This document shows positions 5,485 through 5,487 of a stretch of DNA of 5,487 nucleotides, in pieces. The stretch is taken from positions 1-5,487 of the forward strand of contig CAYYAU010000089.1 of assembly GCA_964469765.1 (NCBI GenBank). Reading direction: 5' to 3'. Source of the DNA: CAYYAU01 sp964469765 [NCBI: uncultured Clostridia bacterium] (GTDB taxonomy: Bacteria; UBA6262; WVXT01; CAYYAU01). The stretch's first letter is position 1, and every line of letters starts with the position of its first letter. The position numbers and the translations under genes are program-made. The notes below the pieces were generated by a model, which saw nothing but the letters and a program-made list of their open reading frames with translations, did no database searches and was not told where the DNA came from.

Positions 5485-5487
5485 TCT

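Overview
The window is an AT-rich stretch of bacterial chromosome (roughly one third G+C, Arg codons mostly AGA) in which every supported gene lies on the minus strand, so transcription runs from high to low coordinates. The reading order is: M20-family metallohydrolase resembling YgeY (5472 to 4279), xseB (4271 to 4023), ispA (3966 to 3151), dxs (2914 to 1064), tlyA (about 1047 or 1005 to 253), and the first 64 codons of an unrecognised exported protein that runs off the left edge (192 to 1). The block xseB-ispA-dxs-tlyA is a conserved housekeeping neighbourhood in many bacteria. The protein sequences do not fix the phylum. The composition, the low-complexity spacers and the non-canonical neighbours fit an uncultivated, AT-rich lineage, but that is an inference.

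How the genes work together: Dxs makes 1-deoxy-D-xylulose 5-phosphate, the entry compound of the MEP isoprenoid pathway. IspA condenses the resulting C5 units into a short prenyl diphosphate, probably farnesyl diphosphate, for quinones and for undecaprenyl carrier lipid. XseB is the small subunit of exonuclease VII, and TlyA is an S4-domain rRNA 2'-O-methyltransferase. The M20 enzyme and xseB are tightly joined (7 bases apart, ribosome-binding site overlapping the stop codon). No xseA is visible beside xseB.

The only sizeable gap, 2915-3150, between ispA and dxs, holds low-complexity DNA: a polypurine strand after ispA, two small AT-rich inverted repeats, and an 8-bp tandem repeat where the dxs ribosome-binding site should be. 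The other gaps are 7 to about 60 bases. No tRNA, rRNA, CRISPR array, mobile element or convincing intrinsic terminator was found, and nothing on the plus strand looks like a real gene.

This is mostly an ordinary region and I do not see a new multi-gene system. The points worth a second look are: a tlyA whose S4 domain begins upstream of any ATG/GTG/TTG codon, with a good Shine-Dalgarno pointing at an ATC; an IspA that lacks most of the conserved loop after its second Asp-rich motif; a run of eight G in the ribosome-binding site of the exported protein; and the tandem repeat directly before dxs.
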